Source: Euphorbia lathyris
Lineage: Eukaryota > Streptophyta > Magnoliopsida > Malpighiales > Euphorbiaceae
DNA length: 64,000 nt
Direction: 5' to 3'
NCBI RefSeq assembly: GCF_963576675.1
Contig: NC_088916.1
Location: forward strand, 82,043,501-82,107,500
Shown here: one piece after another, positions 15,385-26,447 of the stretch
Numbering within the stretch: the first letter of the stretch is position 1
How the letters are laid out: every line of letters starts with the position of its first letter
Made by a program: the position numbers and the translations under genes
Notes under the pieces: model-generated
What the model was told of the DNA's origin: nothing
Database searches by the model: none
Seen by the model: the letters and a program-made list of their open reading frames with translations, nothing else

Positions 15385-16240
15385 AAAGACTAAATTTAGC
15401 CCTAACGTTTTAAAGGAATTGTAAATCTAGCATTAACGTATGAACTGGTGCAAATTTAACCCCAACTTTTACAAGCAAGATCAATTTTAGCTCTACGTTA
15501 TCGAAAATTAAAAAACTGGTTCGATTGGTATTTAACTGTCACTGCAAACATTTCAAATATCAATTGTGTCTAACATATTTAGTCTATTATAACAAAATTA
15601 CAAAAATTCTTATAAAATGTTAAAAACTGAGGTGTGCGAGCGTGCTAGTAGTTTTGTGAAAAAAACTACAAAACGTAAGTTGGATCTAACTTCTAATCAA
15701 AAGAAAGTGTAAAAAACTTAAAGGACATAAAATAGTCTAGAATTCGTAGTGGAATCTAGAAGACTGATTATGACTATACTGAAGTAATGTCGAAGAAGAA
15801 AATAAAAGTAAAATAGCTTGCATCAAATTGAATAAGATTGAATGTTGAATTGTTGGGAGACTATAGCTAGAACTTACAAATTTAAAGTTGATCAAATTGA
15901 ATAAACTAAGGCTGTAGATTTAACTAAAGTTCATAATTGGAGAATTGTTTGAATTTCATTTCGATTTGATTTGATTTTGTTGATTGAGTTGAGTTGGATC
16001 TATAGTTCCTTTCGATTTCTTCCCTTTAATACTCTTCCACTTGAGCCAAAAACTGCCACTCCCCACTACCTACGTACAAACTTCCCACGTTCTCAATAAG
16101 TTCCCTCTAATGCAACGAGTTTTGTAACCGTTCCCTAGTAGATCCAATTGTCCTCTAATAAGATCCCTAACTGCCCACTACCAGCACTCCTCACTTTGAC
16201 TCTCACGTTTCCTTCTTCAGCGCATACTGGCCCTTCTATG

Positions 16241-16897
16241 TAGGGCTATAAATGAACAGAGCGGCTCGGTGATCGGTTCGATAAAAGCTCGGTTCGACTC
16301 GGCTCGATTTGTAAACGAGTCGCTCGTGAACACGATTTACTGGCTCAGTTTGTAAACGAGCCAAGCTTGAGCAAGCCAAAGCTCGGCTCGAAAGCTCGCG
16401 AGTAGGCTCGATTAGAACATTGATGAACAAATTTTAGTTTTATAGAAAACCATATAGTTTTGTGTTAGTTCACAAATATCTAAACTTAATATTATTTCAT
16501 TTTCTATTAGATGAGTTCGTTCACAAACATAATAAATGAGTAATAGACGAACTATTTGTAAGCATCTTGTTTATTTATTCACGAACTTTGCTTGTGAGCT
16601 TGTTTATGTACACAATTAAAGAGTTATTTGCGAGCAAACTTCACAAATATAATTAACAATTTACTCACAAATAATTCATGGTTAGATAATTTTCTTAATG
16701 AACCAAGTCCAAAAGAGGATTTTGGGCTCGAAACAAGCTCGAAGCTCGGCTCTAGCTCGTTGAGCAAGCCAAAGCTCAGCTCGTTAATTTTATAGCAAGC
16801 TCGGCTCGGGCTCGAGCTCGTTAATTTTATAGCGAGCCGAGCTTGAACATGCCAAAGCTCGGCTCGGCTCGGCTCGGTCGGCTCGATTACAACCCTA
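16241..16897. mobile_element. hAT-like MITE rich in GGCTCG
   Basis: Ends TAGGGCTATAAATGAACAGAGC and, reversed, TAGGGTTGTAATCGAGCC, with perfect 8-bp target duplications CTTCTATG at 16233-16240 and 16898-16905. Both subterminal regions are packed with GGCTCG and its reverse CGAGCC, which would give strong self-pairing. No transposase. Confidence 0.92.
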
Positions 16898-17339
16898 CTT
16901 CTATGTAATTGCTCGCAGGCTTTTTAACGATCTCCTCCTTAATATTTGAGTTTCTTCTGACTCGGCCAGTAAGCTCCGGAAGTATGCTGTTTAATCTCGT
17001 TAAAATCTCCCTTTGGGCTTCTGCCTATCTTTTCTTCCTTGGACCCTTACTAATGGTTATCAATCGTTCAATTACCCCCAGTTAATTGTAGGTGAAACAA
17101 TTGCTCCCTCAGGTATTAGCTTTAGGATTAGAGCTGATACCTGGACGAATTTACCCCCTTTTTTTTACTTTTTCGGCGGCTTATCATAATGACTTGTCAA
17201 CTTTTAAATTTCAACCGTTTGGATCAACTGCCAATCCTAATTGAGGTATAACTCCACATTGAATACACTTTTTTACCGTTAAAAAGACTCTCCAACTCCT
17301 TTTTCTTTACTCTCAGTGCACCTTGCGAAGAACTCTTTT

Positions 17340-17560
17340 TTAGCTTGCGTATTTCCCTAAACTCTGCCTTTTTCTCTCTGCTTCAATCTTTCCAGCTTCG
17401 GTAAGCTTTTCGTTCTCATTGTTTTCTTCTCTAGCCTTCTTCGGTTTCTTCGTGGCTGTTCTTATTTGCATGTATCTATTTTCTTTGCAGAGATGGCTAA
17501 ATCTTCCTGAAATCCTACTCCTCATAGTGGTTCATCCACTACGCCCAGCCCTCTGGTAAG
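17340..17560 (+). pseudogene. Truncated 5' end of an unidentified gene
   Basis: A pyrimidine-rich leader ends CAGCTTCG before GTAAGC (17401), a 90-bp intron ends TTTGCAG, and a short exon 17491-17555 begins ATGGCTAAATCTTCC and ends before GTAAGT. The frame stops at the sixth codon (TGA), then continues in frame with residues rich in S, T and P. No further exon follows; the sequence runs into the arm of the surrounding inverted repeat. It resembles a captured or broken gene start. Product unknown. Confidence 0.35.
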
Positions 17561-18064
17561 TTTTCATCTTCTTTTATCCTTCGGTGTTCTTTGAAAGACT
17601 GATTTGATTGTTATTAACTGTCACATCAGACCCTCTAAACATCAAGTTTGTCGATAAACCTGAAGCAATTTCTTAATTTTGAGTTGGTTATTTGCATTAT
17701 ATTAATAGGACAATTAATATTTTATGCTGACAAAATATTTTTATAATTAACTTATATGTAGGAGACTTAGTTGTTAGTACTTTAACAAATTTTTTTTGTA
17801 ATCGTGTTAATTGAAGTGACTGTTAAATAACAGTCAAACTAGTCATTTCTAATTTTCAATAACGTATGACTAAAATTGATCTTACTTTAAAACGTTAGAG
17901 TTAAATTTGACCCATATCCCTGAAATGAATCACGAAATTATTCCTGGAACGGAAATTAGTCCTGGAATTAATCTTTTTCATCAATTAATAGAAACAAGTG
18001 CAAGAGGCAGATAAGTAATTAATCTTGGATTGAATTATTCACTGCCTGGATGGAACCTAAATAA

Positions 18065-18641
18065 ATAGGGGATAATGCCAGGAGCAATTTTATCCTTAAC
18101 GTTTAAAATGTTGTAATTTTACCTCTAACATTGATAGTCTAGAGCAATTCTATCCCTAATGTTAACAATTTGGATCAATTTTAGACATTATTATAAAATG
18201 TAGATATTTTGTTCCTTACTCTGCACCAATTACACGTCTGGTGATTATATATATAAAAAAGATTTCATATTTTTTATTATTTAATAATAGAATTGAAGAT
18301 TAATATTTTTAAATTCGGTGAAATATTTGAATTTTCTAATCCAACTCGTATAAAATACAATATTTTTTAAAAAATTTTTAAAAAATTTCACGTTTAACTG
18401 TATGTTTGTGATTTGTTACTAATAAGTGATAAAATGACAGACATGTGAGCTGTAGATGATAAGATTCATGATCGAGAAGACATTTTGATGAATTATTTCT
18501 CAAATTGACCTAATTTCTTAACATTAGGGGTAAAATTGATCTTGATTGTCAACGTTAGAGGTAAAATTGCACTATTTTAAACGTTAGAGGTAAAACTGCT
18601 TCTAGTTGTAAATATGCTAGGGGTATTTTTGCATCTTAACC
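18065..18641. mobile_element. Decayed MITE (GGTGCAAAAATACCCCTAACG family)
   Basis: Arms AGGAGCAATTTTATCCTTAACG and GTTAGAGGTAAAACTGCTTC, and the right end GGGGTATTTTTGCATCTTAACCC, match the family of 11339-11919; the left terminus has degenerated. Non-coding. Confidence 0.7.
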
Positions 18642-18744
18642 CAATAAATTAATTAATTTCAACTAGTTAGTTTTTTTATGTTTAACAAATAAAGACGGCC
18701 TAACCTAACAACAATTTTTATAAGATTGACACGTGCAAGTACAT

Positions 18745-18990
18745 GTAGGGGTGTTTGGTTGCTGCTTTTTGACATCCTGTTTGCCTTTTGACTTTGAAAA
18801 AGAGAGTTTTAAGTGTTAGGTTAGATACCTCCTATTTGCCTTTTGTAGCTGAAAATTAGCTTTTTATAAAATTAGAGAATCTCTGCTTTTTGGAAAATCA
18901 GCATTTTCAAACAGCAAATAGTAAATCGTAACATAAAACAACAACCAGTAACAACAAACAACAGGTAAAACAAACGGACCCGTAATATAG
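18745..18990. mobile_element. Possible hAT-like MITE
   Basis: The left side TAGGGGTGTTTGGTTGCTGC and the right side CAACAGGTAAAACAAACGGACCC look like the ends of a plant hAT miniature element, with AAAAGC-type inverted blocks inside. A target duplication was not found. Confidence 0.35.
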
Positions 18991-19122
18991 GAACATGATA
19001 GAAGAGAATGAATGTTAGTTTGGTTGAAATAAATGAGTTTCTTGATTAAAAAATAAAAAGGGACGATTAATATATGATTTAAATATTTGAGGGACACTTA
19101 ATATGATTTAAAGAAAGCGGTA

Positions 19123-19310
19123 AGGTACAACACCTTATATAAGTATAGGCTATGCCTAATACATGATCCACTAAGGTAATAATATGACTACAAAAAGCAG
19201 AAAAAACCATAAAAGGTACAACACCTCACATAAGTATAGGCTATGATGCCTAATACATGATCCACTAAGGCAATAACATGACTACAAAAAGTAGAAAAAA
19301 CCATAAAAGG
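19123..19310. repeat. Tandem repeat, two units of about 92-94 bp
   Basis: GGTACAACACCTTATATAAG... GACTACAAAAAGCAGAAAAAACCATAAAA is followed directly by a near-identical second unit, and a third starts (GGTACAA) and breaks off at 19316. The units differ at a few positions and by a 3-bp indel. Confidence 0.85.
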
Positions 19311-19316
19311 TACAAT

Positions 19317-20330
19317 TAGCATAAATAACAACATATAATACATATATTTCTCGAAACTCTAAGTTCGCAGAAAAGCATTTGTAGTCCAATCTCCAACATT
19401 AGAACCATTATGAACCTTCGGATCTGAGTCCCTTCTTGCGCAATCTCGTAGATCTAGTGGTCTACGGATAAGATCTACCTTTTCTGTTCTTGCTAAATCA
19501 AAAAAGGTTACAAATGAAAAGATTACGAGCAACAGATGCAGTTCAAACAGGGTTAGAGATCCGAAAAAATATATAAAATCCAACTAGATAAAAACTATCA
19601 AAACAAAATTAGGAAAACATAAAAAAGGGGAAGGAGTTCCTTCTTCCTCCTCAACGGTTTAAGGAACATGTGAAGGAAAAGCAAATAGGTTTACAAAGAA
19701 AGGGGATGAAAAAGAAAAAAGAAAAATGGAGAGAGGCAGGAAAGGAAGGGGGCGACAGAAGTCTTGAGGAAGGACCTAGAGAGAAGGCAGAGCTTCTTTC
19801 ATTTATACATGTCATCTTTATTAATAAAGATAATAAAACTACAATTATTATTTGCAAATACAACTCGAACTTTCTACACTGTTGTAAACAAATTAATGAC
19901 TCTCCAACATGATATTAGCGAACTTTTGAACGGTTAGTGTTAACATATTAATAAAAAATGACATAAAATATTAAAAATTAGTACCATATCTTATTAAATT
20001 TTGAAAAGTGAACATTGATATATACATAGTAAAATTATACGTGAACCGAAAACACGATACAGAATCAGCATTAATCCATTAGGTCAACACCATTGTTCAA
20101 AACCAAGGCCGATTAGGCGCTTGAAATTGAGAATCTGTCTCGATTTTCTTCGCCTTGATGCCGCCTAAACGACGATGACTACAAAATCATTTATTATTAT
20201 GAGTTTATCGTTTACTTTATTATACTTCACTTTTGAATTGTTTCGATGATATTGTTGTTGAAATGTTGATGATTGCATATATTTTAAAGATATATGTTAC
20301 CAATATACATGTTTTTCTATATTAAATAAT
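19317..20330. other. Intergenic sequence, no confident gene
   Basis: A minus-strand frame ends at 19359 (…NGSNVGDWTTNAFLRT) after an acceptor-like TTTAG near 19497, so a decayed terminal exon is possible but not demonstrable. The purine-rich frame at 19670-19912 looks accidental. The rest is AT-rich with no recognised feature. Confidence 0.35.
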
Positions 20331-20826
20331 GGCTTAATACATCATTTGCAAAGTTTGATTGGTCCCTTGAACTTTCAAAGTGTCTTAATAGCCCCTTCAA
20401 CTTGCATAAAATGTTTAGTTAGCCCCTTGAACTTGCGTAAAATGTAATCAATTGATCACTCGGTTGCAAAAAAGTAAATTAAATGCGGAAGATGTATTCC
20501 ACGCTTCTTAGAATGTTATTACATAATTTAAAAATAGATTAAAAAGAAAGTTATTATTTGTTCAACTATAAAACTTGTTCTCGCTAATATTAAAACCGTA
20601 TACCCCCGATCTTGGTCGTTTTACTTTTTCTAAGATGCGTGCAGTATATCCTCTGCATTTAACTTACTTTTCTGCAACCGAATGATTAATTGATTACATT
20701 TTGTGCAAGTTGAGGGGGTAACTAAACATTTTATGCAAGTTGAGGAGGCTATCGGGACACTTGGAAAGTTCAGGGAGCCAATCAAGCTTTTTGGACAAGT
20801 TCAGAGGACAAATGATGTATTAAGCC
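20331..20826. mobile_element. Mutator-like MITE
   Basis: Ends GGCTTAATACATCATTTG and its reverse, with arms CCCTTGAACTTTCAAAGTG and CACTTGGAAAGTTCAGGG. Flanking 9-mers TTAAATAAT and TTAAATCAT match at 8 of 9. A related decayed copy lies at 23490-23815. Non-coding. Confidence 0.8.
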
Positions 20827-21061
20827 TTAAATCATTTTATATTATTGTTTTTAGATAATATAGTACATATTTTAATTTAATTTATATAACAATTTGTTAA
20901 GTAAAAAATAAAAAAATAAAAAAATACAAATCTGATTAATGTACGACTAATTTTTAAGAACTCTGTCCGTACAACTAGTGGCTAACGTTTTTTACAACAT
21001 TGATTGACACGATTATGACATGAAAGTTTTTGGATTAGGATTGACTCATTCTAACATTAAC

Positions 21062-21586
21062 CGGGTAAATTACACCCATGACCACTGAACTTTATCCATT
21101 TTCACATTATGGCCACTCAACTTCATTTCTTTCCGGTATGACCACTAACTTTACACTTTTTAACACCGGTGGCCACTCAATTTTAACTAACTTCTCAAAA
21201 TGACCGTTAACGATCGTTAACGACCTTAAAATGAAAATATTCAAGAATTAAAGTTGTTCAGAACGACATTTACCATGAAACCACATTTTTTATTTTCGAA
21301 AATCACATTTTTTGGATCTTTCTCTCTCTAAAATTTCACTTTCTCTCTCCTAACCAAACAACACCTAAATGACCTCAAAACGAAAATTTTCAAGAATTAA
21401 AGTTCCTTAAAATATCATTAATGCTTTGGATTTTTTATTTTTAGCCGTCAGTGGTCGTTTTGAGGCATTAAGTGGCCACCGGTGTTAAAAAGTGTAAAAT
21501 TCAGTGGCCATACCGGAAAGAAATGAAATTCAATGGCCATAATATAAAAATGGGTAAAGTCCAGTGGCCATAGGTGTAATTTACCC
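21062..21586. mobile_element. Mutator-like MITE (AATTACACCCATGACCACT family)
   Basis: Ends CGGGTAAATTACACC and GGTGTAATTTACCC, with perfect 9-bp duplications AACATTAAC at 21053-21061 and 21587-21595. Same family as 32922-33435 and the inner element in DPMS1 intron 7. Confidence 0.92.
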
Positions 21587-21658
21587 AACATTAACCCAAT
21601 AATTATCACCTCTACTTGAAAGCAACACTAGAGTTGCTATTACACTCCTCTATTTAAT

Positions 21659-22035
21659 GGCCTAATGTACAAATAACCCCCTGAATTTGTCCAAATATTG
21701 CAACTGTCCCTCCGAACTTTCAATTGTAAAACATAACCCCTCAAACTTGTCCAATTGTAAAACATAACCCCAAATTGCTGACATAGACTGCAATTGAAGA
21801 AATACGTAAAATACAAAAGCTGCAACGCTCGTGAAGTGTGATAATCAGATCTTTGGCATGATACGAATGTGAGGAAATTTTTTTTACGGTTGCTTCAAGT
21901 ACGGGGTAAATTTTTTTGCAATTTGGGTTATGTTTTATAATTGGACAAGTTTAAAAAGTAAGTTGTTACAATTGAAAGTTAGAGAGTGCAGTTGCAACAT
22001 TTAAACAAGTTCAAGGGTTATTTGTATATTAGGCC
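21659..22035. mobile_element. Mutator-like MITE in the AAE1 promoter
   Basis: Ends GGCCTAATGTACAAATAACC and its reverse, with perfect 9-bp duplications CTATTTAAT at 21650-21658 and 22036-22044. Same family as 30280-30687. Its right end is 86 bp before the AAE1 start codon, so the gene's proximal promoter or leader is partly element-derived. Confidence 0.92.
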
Positions 22036-22121
22036 CTATTTAATCATTCAACTTATCCTAACCAAAAGAAAAGAAAAAATCATTCAACTTATCCGACTAA
22101 ACAAATCCGGTAATTCAGGAA

Positions 22122-25100
22122 ATGGAGGGTACGGTCAAGTGCTCAGCTAACTACGTCCCTCTCACTCCAATCAGTTTCCTAGAACGATCGGCGATTGTTT
22201 ACCGGGATAATATCTCCGTCGTCTACGGTGGCGTCAAATTTACTTGGGCAGAGACTCACCAGAGATGTCTCAGGCTTGCTTCTGCTCTTTCTCACCTCGG
22301 AATTTCCCGTGGGGATGTGGTAATTTACTTTTCACTCGCTCTTTTTCTAATCTTGTTTTCGTTATTATCTGAAAATCGAGAGAACTTTTTGTGTGTTTGA
22401 TCAATTTTGGCTTGAATTCCCCCAAATCTGAGGTTGTCTTGATTTTGTTTTGCCCTTTTATGCATTGAAGTTGTTGCAGAGCAGGGAGGTTTTTTCAATT
22501 TCAGCTTGATTATCTTGTTAAATTTGTTGGAATTCAAGTGTCATTGGTATCAGAAATCTCACATATGCAATTCTTTGGTAGCCCTGAACTTTCAAAAGTT
22601 CTATTGAACCCTTATTTTTGTGCAATTGTTTTCAATAACCTATTAATTCTCAATAGTATTTGTTGATGTAAACGTTGTTGTCGTGTGACCAAGAGGTCAC
22701 GGGTTCGAGTCTTAGGAGCGGCCTCTTACCAAATAAATTGGCAAGGTAAGGCTTGCCCCCAGTACACCCTTGGGGAGTCCCAGGACCCTCGCTCAGCGGG
22801 GACGCGTAGTGCGACCGGGCGGCTTTTTTTTTTTTTTTAGTATTTGTTGATGTAGAAAATGAGAGATACGATTGGTCAAAAGTGTTAGTCATGTGTCAAA
22901 AAGAAAATGAAAAAATAAAGTTGAAGTTTTGGAGCTATTGAATGCAAATGGATAAGAATAGGGGTTGTTGAATATAATTGGATAAAAATAGGGGTTACGT
23001 AATGTAATTGGATAAAAATAGAGGGTTATTGAATGCAATTAGATAAAAATAGAGTGTCATTTGGAACTTTGAAAGTTAAGGGAGACCGTTGAAGTTTTGG
23101 ACCATGTATAACGGGCAACAAATGTATTAAGCCAAGAATATAAGATGAGCTGAGTGAGTCAATTTGTGTAGCCCAAATCCACCATCTTGGATTTAAAACG
23201 TGTTTACATGTATTAGAAATAGAAATCCACTATCCTTAGAGCCGCTTTTTACTCATATGTGAAGAGCAATATATACCAATTGTATCATGCAGATATTATC
23301 CGCTTTGCCACAGATCCAACACCTTGGACCTCACATCTTTAAAACACATTTACATGTATTAGAAATCCACCTTACTGATAGTTCTCAGTCACTCTTTTTC
23401 TATTTCCGATCCCCATCGCCATCACTTATAACTTTACATGTGGAAAGAAAAGGTTATATTATGGTGGTGACTAATGATAAGCTATGATTTAGGCCTAATA
23501 CATATGTTGCCCGTGTATTTAGTTCAAAATTTCAACTGCTCCCTTGAACTTTTAAAAGTTTCAAATGACCTTGTACTTTTGTCCAATTGCATTCAATAAC
23601 TCCCGTTGGACCCAAAAAATGGGAGACGCTCCACCAATGTCAAAAAAAAAGTCAAATAAACAAAAGGTTAGAAACTTTTAAAAATTCACGGGGCAGTTAA
23701 AGTCTTGGAGTTATTGAATGCAATTGGATAAGAATATGAGGTTATCGAAAGCAATTAGACAAGAGTACGGGTCATTTGGAACTTTTGAAAGTTCAAAGGG
23801 GAGTCCATGATTAATTAGCATGAAGAAATATAGCTGATCCACTTGATGAAAATTTATGATAAATAGGACATGTTTGGCACATGATAAATGCTTGCTGATT
23901 TTTCTTTCAAAATAGCTATGAGCCTATGAAGCACGGACTCTTCCCCGGGTCGCCGTGGCCGTGTCGGACTCGCCCGGGGACTCGGCGGGACACGGCGAGA
24001 CTCAGCGGGGACACAACGGTGACATGGGACACGGATGGGACTCGGCAGGGACACGAACGGGACTCGGCAGTGACACGGTAGGGACTCGGCGGGACACGGT
24101 GGGGACTCGGGGGGACACGGCGGGGACTCGACTAATGGTGAAAATATGTAAAAGTTTAGGGTTTTTTTTTTAAATCTTTTAAAACCTATGGTTCAATTAC
24201 AAAATTTGACAAAAAAAAAACCTAAACTACGTCTAATTCTCACCTGTGTATCGCGATTATAAACGCTTAGAGCTTCTTTTTCTTCCTTCTTCGATTTGTT
24301 TTGTGATTTAGCAAGTTTTTTTTTTATATATATTTTATATCTAATATATATAATTAATTATATAGAATTTGGCGTGTCCCGCCGGACCCGTGTCTCATAT
24401 TTTCTAAAAATGCCGTTTGCCGTGTCCGCACCCGTGTCCGCACCCGAGTCGGTGCTTCATAGCTATGAGCAGTTATTTTCAATTCTAACCAAAGACTTAT
24501 ACATCTACTCGAGTAAAACAACAAAAATGAGCTACAAAAAGGAAAACTACACGGAGAATTAGAGCTTGTTTGTTCAACTGTTGTTGTTCATTGTTATTGG
24601 TAACCGATTTACTAATCCTAACCAAACACTTAATCCTATTTGATTTAGTTGTTGTTTACAGTTTGTTGTTGGTATCATCTATTGTTCGTTGTTTGCTGTT
24701 GTTGGTAGCTAATAGGTATTATCTGATTTTTCTTTCGAAATAGCGATTAACATTTGTTTTTAAATCCTAACTAAACACTTCTACACTTACCGTGTGGAGT
24801 AAAACAATAACAATGAGCTTCAAAAAGGAGAATCAAATGGACACTTATTTTAGTTAGAAGATTTGCTTGTTATTTGATCTTCCTTTCGCTTTTTTTTTTT
24901 AAAAAAAAAGTTGTCCAGGATGGTTATAAGTTATAACAGATTGTTTATTTTTCTGTAGATTAACTGCTAATTGCAGCTTTAAATATAAGCAGGTTGCTGC
25001 ATTGGCTCCAAATATTCCGGCAATGTACGAGCTGCATTTTGGTGTTCCGATGGCCGGGGCAGTTCTTTGTACACTCAACATAAGGCATGATTCATCAATG

Positions 25101-26447
25101 GTGGCTGTGTTATTGAAACATTCAGAGGCGAAAATCATGTTCGTGGATCACCAGTATCTCCAAATTGTTTCGGGGGCACTCGAAATTCTATCGAAAACCG
25201 GGGCCAAAGTTCCCCATCTTGTCTTAATACAGGAGTTTGATCAGCCAGTTGCTGTCTCCATTCCTGGGAACTTGGAGTACGAGAGCCTTCTGGCGTCGGG
25301 AAAGCCTGACTTCGAGGTAAAACGACCAAACGATGAATGGGATCCTATCTCGCTTAATTACACCTCAGGCACAACTTCAAGCCCGAAAGGCGTGATTTAT
25401 AGCCATAGAGGGGCGTATCTGAATTCCTTCGCAGCTATTCTTCTTAACGAGATGGGCTCAATGCCGGTATATCTATGGTGTGTTCCTATGTTTCATTGCA
25501 ACGGTTGGTGCCTCACCTGGGCCGTGGCTGCTCAAGGCGGCACGAATATCTGTCTACGAAGTGTGTCAGCTGATGCAATATTCGACAGCATTGTGCGGTA
25601 CAAGGTTACACACATGGGCGGTGCGCCAACAGTTTTGAATACTATAATAAATGCACCAGCTGGTGTCCGAAAGGCTCTTCCGGGGAAGGTTATAGTGATG
25701 ACAGGGGGTGCCCCACCGCCATCTCAGGTACTTTTCGGGATGGAAGAACTAGGATTTAATGTGATGCATTCGTATGGATTGACAGAAACGTACGGTCCAG
25801 GGACAATCTGCACTTGGAAACCCGAATGGGATTCCCTCCCACGTGATGCACAAGCGAAGATCAAAGCTCGCCAGGGTCTGCAGCATCTTGGTATGGAGGA
25901 AGTTGATATAAAAGATCCCGTTACAATGAAGAGCGTCCCGCCAGACGCGAAAACCATGGGTGAAGTTATGTTCCGAGGCAACACTGTGATGAATGGATAT
26001 TTGAAAAACACGAAAGCAACCGAAGAAGCATTCGGTGGCGGGTGGTTTAGGAGTGGGGATTTGGGGGTGAGACACTCCGACGGATACATAGAACTAAGGG
26101 ACCGTTCGAAGGACATTATAATCTCCGGTGGCGAAAATATCAGCACGATTGAAGTTGAATCCGTGCTGTTTAGTCATCCAGCTGTTCTCGAGGCAGCTGT
26201 TGTAGGACGACCGGACGAGCATTGGGGAGAAACTCCATGTGCATTTGTGAAATTGAAGGAAGGACATAATGCAGCTGCGGACGAAATCATCAAGTACTGC
26301 AGAGATCGGTTGCCTCATTATATGGCGCCTCGATCTGTCGTTTTCGATGATTTGCCGAAAACTTCAACCGGTAAAGTGCAGAAGTTTGTTCTAAAGGAGA
26401 AAGTGAAGGCCATGGGAAGCCTCTCAAAAAGAACTAGCAAACTGTAA
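22122..26447 (+). CDS. AAE1: Peroxisomal acyl-activating enzyme 1-like acyl-CoA synthetase, 2 exons, 550 aa
   Basis: Member of the adenylate-forming (AMP-binding) superfamily: it activates a carboxylic acid with ATP to an acyl-adenylate and then loads it onto CoA. Exon 1 is 22122-22319 and exon 2 is 24993-26447, joined in phase by a 2,673-bp GT-AG intron. The start [24 protein letters not shown] and the length fit the AAE1 clade (about 550-556 aa). Visible: P-loop [10 protein letters not shown] (residues 190-199), adenine-binding [10 protein letters not shown], hinge [26 protein letters not shown], and the catalytic lysine region [15 protein letters not shown] near the end. The last three residues, SKL, are a type 1 peroxisomal targeting signal. 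The natural substrate of this clade is not settled, and the sequence does not show it; the closely related BZO1 is a benzoate-CoA ligase. No damage is seen. A MITE sits just upstream, and the intron holds at least three mobile elements. Confidence 0.93.
22560..23130. mobile_element. Decayed MITE in AAE1 intron, interrupted by a SINE
   Basis: The left side GGTAGCCCTGAACTTTCAAAAG and the right side CTTTGAAAGTTAAGG... AACAAATGTATTAAGCC are remnants of the family at 20331. Short direct repeats of GAATGCAATTGGATAAAAATAG type occur at 22940-23050. The SINE at 22671 lies inside it. Confidence 0.5.
22671..22838 (+). mobile_element. tRNA-derived SINE in AAE1 intron
   Basis: About 168 bp with a B-box-like GGTTCGAGTCT after GACCAAGAGGTCACG, a GC-rich body and a T tail of about 16 bases. 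It is flanked by identical direct repeats AGTATTTGTTGATGTA (22655-22670 and 22839-22854), the mark of target-primed reverse transcription. Pol III would read it in the same direction as AAE1. Confidence 0.85.
23490..23815. mobile_element. Decayed MITE in AAE1 intron
   Basis: The arms TGCTCCCTTGAACTTTTAAAAG and CTTTTGAAAGTTCAAAGGGG, with AGGCCTAATACATATGTTGC at the left, resemble the family at 20331. The ends are degraded. Confidence 0.55.
23924..24462. mobile_element. hAT-like MITE with GGGACACGG minisatellite, in AAE1 intron
   Basis: Ends CTATGAAGCACGGACTC and, reversed, CTATGAAGCACCGACTC, with perfect 8-bp duplications CTATGAGC at 23916-23923 and 24463-24470. The left half contains about ten irregular copies of a GGGACACGGNGGGGACTCGGC-like motif (23960-24130). 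No transposase. Confidence 0.9.
24463..24900. other. Intron sequence with diverged direct repeat
   Basis: CTGATTTTTCTTTCAAAATAGC... GAGTAAAACAACAAAAATGAGC flanking the hAT element is repeated downstream at 24725-24830 (CTGATTTTTCTTTCGAAATAGC... GAGTAAAACAATAACAATGAGC). A related sequence occurs at 36790-36990 and 38710-38930, so it is probably an old dispersed element. Confidence 0.45.

Larger units (their letters stand above)
15385..17920. mobile_element. Composite inverted-repeat element with foreign interior
   Basis: The left arm (TTAGCCCTAACGTTTTAAAG, then GCAAGATCAATTTTAG at 15475) matches the reverse of the right arm ending near 17917 (AACGTTAGAGTTAAATTTGACC and CTAAAATTGATCTTAC). A related arm occurs at 27525-27725. 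Between the arms lies about 2 kb of unrelated sequence holding a hAT element at 16241 and a spliced-looking 5' gene fragment at 17340-17560. This could be a Mutator-type element that captured genomic DNA, or an ordinary one broken by insertion. Confidence 0.5.

Noticed and set aside
19670..19912. 80-aa lysine/glutamate-rich frame
   Set aside because: Purine-rich DNA without splice, start context or recognisable domain.
25724..26146. 140-aa minus-strand frame
   Set aside because: Antisense to conserved AAE1 coding sequence; no splice or start evidence.
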